Shown here one piece after another: positions 48,801-54,800 of a stretch of 64,000 nucleotides of DNA (positions within the stretch are counted from its first letter, which is position 1; every line of letters starts with the position of its first letter). The notes below the pieces were generated by a model. It ran no database searches. It saw nothing but the letters and a program-made list of their open reading frames with translations, and had not been told where the DNA came from. A program made the position numbers and the translations under genes. This DNA comes from Imbricaverruca yamaguchii (taxonomy: Eukaryota; Arthropoda; Thecostraca; Neoverrucidae). The stretch lies in contig JAOTOL010001624.1 of assembly GCA_034440575.1 (NCBI GenBank), positions 574,001-638,000 on the forward strand. The letters are read 5' to 3'.

Positions 48801-51800
48801 ACAGCAGCATCGACGCTCCGTCTGACCCCTGTACCCAGCACGGCTGTAGACGTCCGACTCTGACGCCGGAGAACGGACGGGTCACCGACAACGCGTAACC
48901 TGGCTACCGCTTCACAGGCAACATCCTGCTGGTGGATGGCGATATCCTAGGAGAGGTCAAAATCACAGACTTTGGCCTTAGCAAGGTCATGGACGACGAC
49001 AACTATAACCCCGAACACGGCATGGACCTGACCTCTCAGGGCGCCGGCACCTACTGGTACGTGCCGATATTCACACCCTGACCTGACCTGACCTCGAACT
49101 GGTGTGGCCTCACGGTCTGCCGGAAATACGTCTGGCACGTGTAGGTTTTCGCCACCTGGCTTGCATCTGAATATTAGATCGCCAGTAGCTGGGTGTACGT
49201 GTGAGGCACACTTGGTTGGACTTCACCTGATATAGCTTAGTTTAGCGGGGTGTGTCATAGTGCCGGCGAGTTTTGATAGCCAACCCTCCAGATATCACCT
49301 GAATGGCTTTTGCTGTGTTATCAGTTCGGGCTGCTGGTTCATAATGCTGTGATTGAGTGAAGCCCGTCACTTCAGTGTAATAGTCCTGGGAAGGTCTTGT
49401 AGAAGTGTTCTCGGCTGAGCCGACTGCCGGTAAGGCGGCAATTACACCGGGGCCCACGCCGGCCATGTCAACATCATATTCGATCCCGTACCAGCGTAGA
49501 TCATGCAGGATGTCCTAAGATATGTTGCTTGGATTGGGGACATAGCTTATGGTGGCTGTCACAATAATCTGTGATTTGGTCAGCGTTATGTTCATGTTCT
49601 GGGATGCAGCACTTCACCCTCAAGATGTTCAGTAATTATTATCGAGGTGGGTGGCGTATGGCTTCTATGTGGGGTGTAGGCGATGACGTGAGAGGGATAT
49701 GGGCCTATGTGTAACAATTACTGTGTGTTTGTTGGGAATGGAGTCGGAATATGTCGAACGAGCCAAAGGATCGACTGGCTCGGACTGACTCGAAAGAAAG
49801 GTTAATAACCGCTGATGTGAAGCTTCCCAAACTAATTTCCAATGTAGTAAGCTGGCGTGTATTACGAGCTATATTTGACGGGAGACCAGGGTTAACGGAG
49901 CAATTTCACGACCACCACATCGCGCCGGTTTAACGGAGCCATTTCACCATCACATCGCGCCGGTTTAACGCGACTTGTCGCTATGAGCGCTGATATGACT
50001 ATGACCGAGTTGTGCGCAGCGTTTTAATGCAGTTTTTAGTGACGTTGCCTCACGATTGTATTTAAAGCAGGCGTAACCGAGGACGTATTGTTTTATTTTA
50101 CACTTGAAAGTAAACATGAAGCGTTGCGCCGGTAGCTGGTTGGCCGACAGTACACCACACTGGTGGGCGCGGTCACGCATGGGTATGTCCTTCACGACCG
50201 TTGCACCCGCCTGCTAGCCTTGATAACGAGCGCAAGTGTTCTGCACTGCTGCAGGTGGTGCGGCGTGGTGCCAGGTTAGCTCGACTGGCAATCAAATGCC
50301 TGTTGGCGCTGGTGCCTGGCAGCCTAGGGCTATTTGTGGAGTGTTAGCCTCAATTACTGCAGAGGTGATTGTACGATTTCAGTTAATAATGAGGTCTCCC
50401 AGTGAGACGGGCTAGATGTGTGGGTTCCACGTTAGTACCGACTCTGGGTGGACATGTTAACCACGGTTTCCCCAGCAGCTGGCGTTATCGGACGCCAAAG
50501 ACAGCCGTCATTGGGCTGGGTGGTTCTGCCATCTGTCGGCTGGCATCCATACTTACGTTGTGTTACTAGGCCACGGGTGGCCGTAGTTTGTTGGATGGCG
50601 TGGCCCTGTATTGACGGAGCTTGTTTCCATGGGCATTTCGATCCACTACGATTAGTACGTATGTTTCATGATGCGAAGGAATGCGGAAAATTGTAATGAC
50701 TGATACAGTTGCTATTATGAATGGATGGAAATCTCAGCGTCAATTATTGGACGAAGGTGATGACTTCGCGAAGGCGTTTGAACCGGCTTGGAGACATGAT
50801 ATACTTCATATCCGACCCTGTTCCTTTGCCTGGTTCATAAATGTCTCCAGGCTGTCAACAATAAGTCAGGCAACAACTAAATTATTATTTTATTTGCACC
50901 TTGTTATGATAAAGGCTGCACGCACCTTTCACATTCTGGCAAGTCAGTTCCTGAATGTACTTACGTCTTGATGACTGAGGGCACGGCCTGAAGGCACTTC
51001 CATTAGACCAGTAGCGCTCTAACCTGACCTGGACTGGCGTTACGTGACCCGACCTGACCTGGACTGACGTTACGTGACCTGACCTGGACTGACGTTACGT
51101 GACCTGACCTGGACTGACGTCACGTGACCTGACGTGGACTGACGTTACGTGACCTGACTTGACTTGGACTGGAGCGACGTGACCTGACCTGATCTGGCCT
51201 GGCGCGGCGTGGCATTACGTGACCTGACCTCCATGCTCCTTTCCGGCAGGTATCTGCCACCAGAGTGTTTCGTGGTTGGCAAGAACCCGCCCAAGATCTC
51301 CAGCAAAGTGGACGTGTGGAGTGTGGGCATCATCTTCTATCAGTGCCTCTATGGGAAAAAGGTGAGGCACCAAGTCGCCAAGCAGCTAGAAGAAGTATTT
51401 TTCAATACAAGGTCACAGCTTGCCATGACCCTGTTGCGGTATGACATCAGTAGCGACCGTTGTTTGGGTCCGAGACAACCGCAGAGCACAGTCGGTACAT
51501 CTCATGGTGTGCCACACACAGTGTAAAATATTTGACCATGTGGCCTGGAAATTCACAGTCAATGGAATTGTGCTATTTCATCCTTGCCTTAGGTTTTTAC
51601 CATTTTGCCACATGTGTGGGCAGTCATTATACACACGACTGCTAAATAATGTAAAATGCATGTGACTGAAGTGAAAGGCATTCCACGTTTTTAATCCTTA
51701 AGTGACGATCCTTTATTTTCTTCAAATCTTCCACTATTCCCGAGCAACTTCTTTCTTCATCCGCACAGTTAATGGTGAAATAATTTTAGGACGCTGGCCA

Positions 51801-54800
51801 CACATGTTTTTTTACGGTGATCTGTGAGGACGTCCTAACGTGACTCCCTATAGATACACTGACTTGTGACTGTATAGATGTTTGTCGGTGATGTATCAAG
51901 ATGTCGTGATGTGGGTCTCTGTGTATATGTCTGTCAGTGATGTGTGAGGATGTCCTAGCCTGTATCTCTGTGTGCAGGGTGGTTGATGGTGGCAGGTTTG
52001 TGACGTGACTGAGGCCCGCCGCGGCGCGTGCAGGGCGGTGCACGACATGGGTGCTGTGGAGAGTGCTGGCGACGTATCCGCGTGATCCGGCTGCTCCGTT
52101 TAAACTCCCGGTGGTGTGGACATGTCTGACGGAGGCGCGTACAGCGTTAGGTTGATGTTTGAAGAGGATGTTTTTCGTTGCTTCTTGGCTGGCGCCAAAA
52201 ATTGTTTTTATTTGTCGATCAGTTTTGAGTAAGCGTGTACAGCGATTGTAGTGACTATGTCTCATATGACACAGCTGTGTGACCTGGTGTATGTTTCATC
52301 ATGTGTGGCGATATTGTGCACTAAACGTACCTAAAGGTATGTGTGCAAATAAATAGTGCATGCCACAGGTGTTATTTGCACACATGTGTTCTGCATGTTG
52401 TGTTATTTTCACATATGTATTGTATGTATTATTTGCATACGGTATTTGATTTACCGTTGGTGAAACAAAATGGTTTGTTTATCCTTTGCATTGGACATCC
52501 AACTGAAAGTGAATTTAACATGTATGTGGCCTCGATACGAGCGTGTGTGTGTGTGTGACAAGCTCCATATTGCACCGTTGTACATCGATACATCCTCGCT
52601 GTTCTGTGTCGGTGTGTGTGATTGAGGAAACTCGCTGTCCCGACCTGCGCGTGCTCGCTAGTGCGGCCCGTGCTGGGCTTGGCACCGACCCGTGCTGAGC
52701 TTGGCACCGACCCGTGCTGGACTTGGCACCGACCCGTGCTGGGCTTGGCACCGACCCGTGCTGAGCTTGGCACCGACCCGTGCTGGGCTTGGCACCGAAC
52801 CGTGCTGGGCTTGGCACCGACCCGTGCTGGGCTTGGCACCGACCCGTGCTGGGCTTGGCACCGACCCGTGCTGAGCTTGGCACCGACCCGTGCTGGGCTT
52901 GGCACCGAACCGTGCTGGGCGTGGCACCGAACCGTGCTGGGCTTGGCACCGACCCGTGCTGGGCTTGGCAATGATCTGTGCTGAGCTTGGCACCGACCCG
53001 TGCTGAGCTTGGCACCGACCCGTGCTGAGCTTGGCACCGACCCGTGCTGAGCTTGGCACCGACCCGTGCTGGGCTTGGCACCGACCCGTGCTGAGCTTGG
53101 CACCGACCCGTGCTGAGCTTGGCACCGACCCGTGCTGGGCTTGGCACCGACCCGTGCTGGGCTTGGCACCGGCCCCTGCGATCTCGGCCGCGCTGTGATA
53201 CTGTGACGTCGTCCGACTTGCTGTGATGTCACCAGATGTGTTGTGACGTCATATTTCGTGCTGTGACGTCGCTGACCCCCGCGGCCGCGCCGTCTGTTGC
53301 AGCCTTTCGGACACAACCAGTCGCAGGCCACCATACTGGAGGAGAACATCATCCTCAAGGCGAAGGATGTGCACTTCCCCAACAAGCCCACCGTGAACTC
53401 TGAGGCCAAGGTGAGTCCGCCGACCGTTTGTTGGACCGGCTCGGCCGGCTTTTGTACCTTTTTTTACCTCGATCTACGCCACCACCCATGAACTGATGAC
53501 TACGACTGTCCCCGCCCTCAAACCCAACGACACAGAACACCCTTACCTTAACACCAACAATAAAGTACGTTAGTCGCAAGTACGTTAATCTCCCAGTTAA
53601 GAAGTAGAAACAAACTAAATAATTTGGGATCAAAATATTTGCACTTGTGTTCTGTTAGTAATCAGCATTAGTGATGAGAGGAAAAAATAAGTATCAAAAT
53701 ATAGGTTATGATCCGATTTTAATCGACGTCAACTTCGCTAGTTTGCAGTGTTAATTGAGTAGATTGTCAATGATGTCAGTTGTGCAGTACATTTCAGGGT
53801 GGTGCTATGCTCAAGTAAAGTTGTACAGATCAAGTAGAAATGTCCGATTTCCCATCCAATTTGGACGCTGTATCGATGCAGTATCCCTTTGTTATTGGTG
53901 CCGCTTATGCTAGCTGGACATTTGTCCCGTGTGTAGGCTCCAATGTAAGGACATTTCGGTTATTTCTTCTTGACAATTACTTCAGACCGTATGTCCGTGT
54001 TGTGAGTATTGGAGGATTAAGAGTAGGTCATTATGACTCGACATGAAGGAGGTCTGACAAAGATATCTAGACGTCGTTCGCATGACAACGGCACTGATCC
54101 GCGGCACACACTCAGTTCCAATGTGACTAAATGTCGCGTCATAAGCTTCCACACTTCTGACGTCATACGGGCGGCTTCTCCTACCTGCCCAGTCAGCATG
54201 GTAATCGTACAATCGCTTCTCCAGTCATCGTTTGATTTCCATTCCAGTCATCGTCGTGTTACTCGTCCAGTCAGCCGCCCATTACTCTTTCAGTAATCAC
54301 CCATTATGCATCCAGTCGTCCAATTATTCCTGCAGTCATGTTCTCATTATTCCTGCGGTAATCGTTCCTTTACTGCTCCGATCATCCAATTGTTTTCTTT
54401 CATGGGCTCTATGTAACCCGCTATTTGGCCAATGCCGCCGATGCGCCCTGAAACGCAATAACTAACAAACGCATCCAGTAATCGACCCGTTAATATTTTA
54501 TAACTATAACAGACTATCCAGCCATCACCTAATGGCTTGTGTTCTCCAGTGAGTCATCGTCAAATCACTATCCAGCAAAAATCTCATCACTCGTCCAGTT
54601 GTGCCATCAGCGTCGGGCTCTTGGCTTTGCTTGGAAACAGTGGGATTGAGTTTTGGCAGCACCAACAGTTTTGGATGGCCTTCAGCTATGTTGCTGATCA
54701 GATCTGGCACCAGTGATTACCACGACCTTGAGCCGTGTCTGTGTCTCCGTCTTCGTCTGCGGCTCTGCACGTCTGACCGGAGCGGCGCTGTGCCGTCGGC

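Noticed and set aside
49751..49933. Possible intron-nested gene (60 codons)
   Set aside because: Charged but unrecognised sequence in intron 10 with no promoter or conserved motif.
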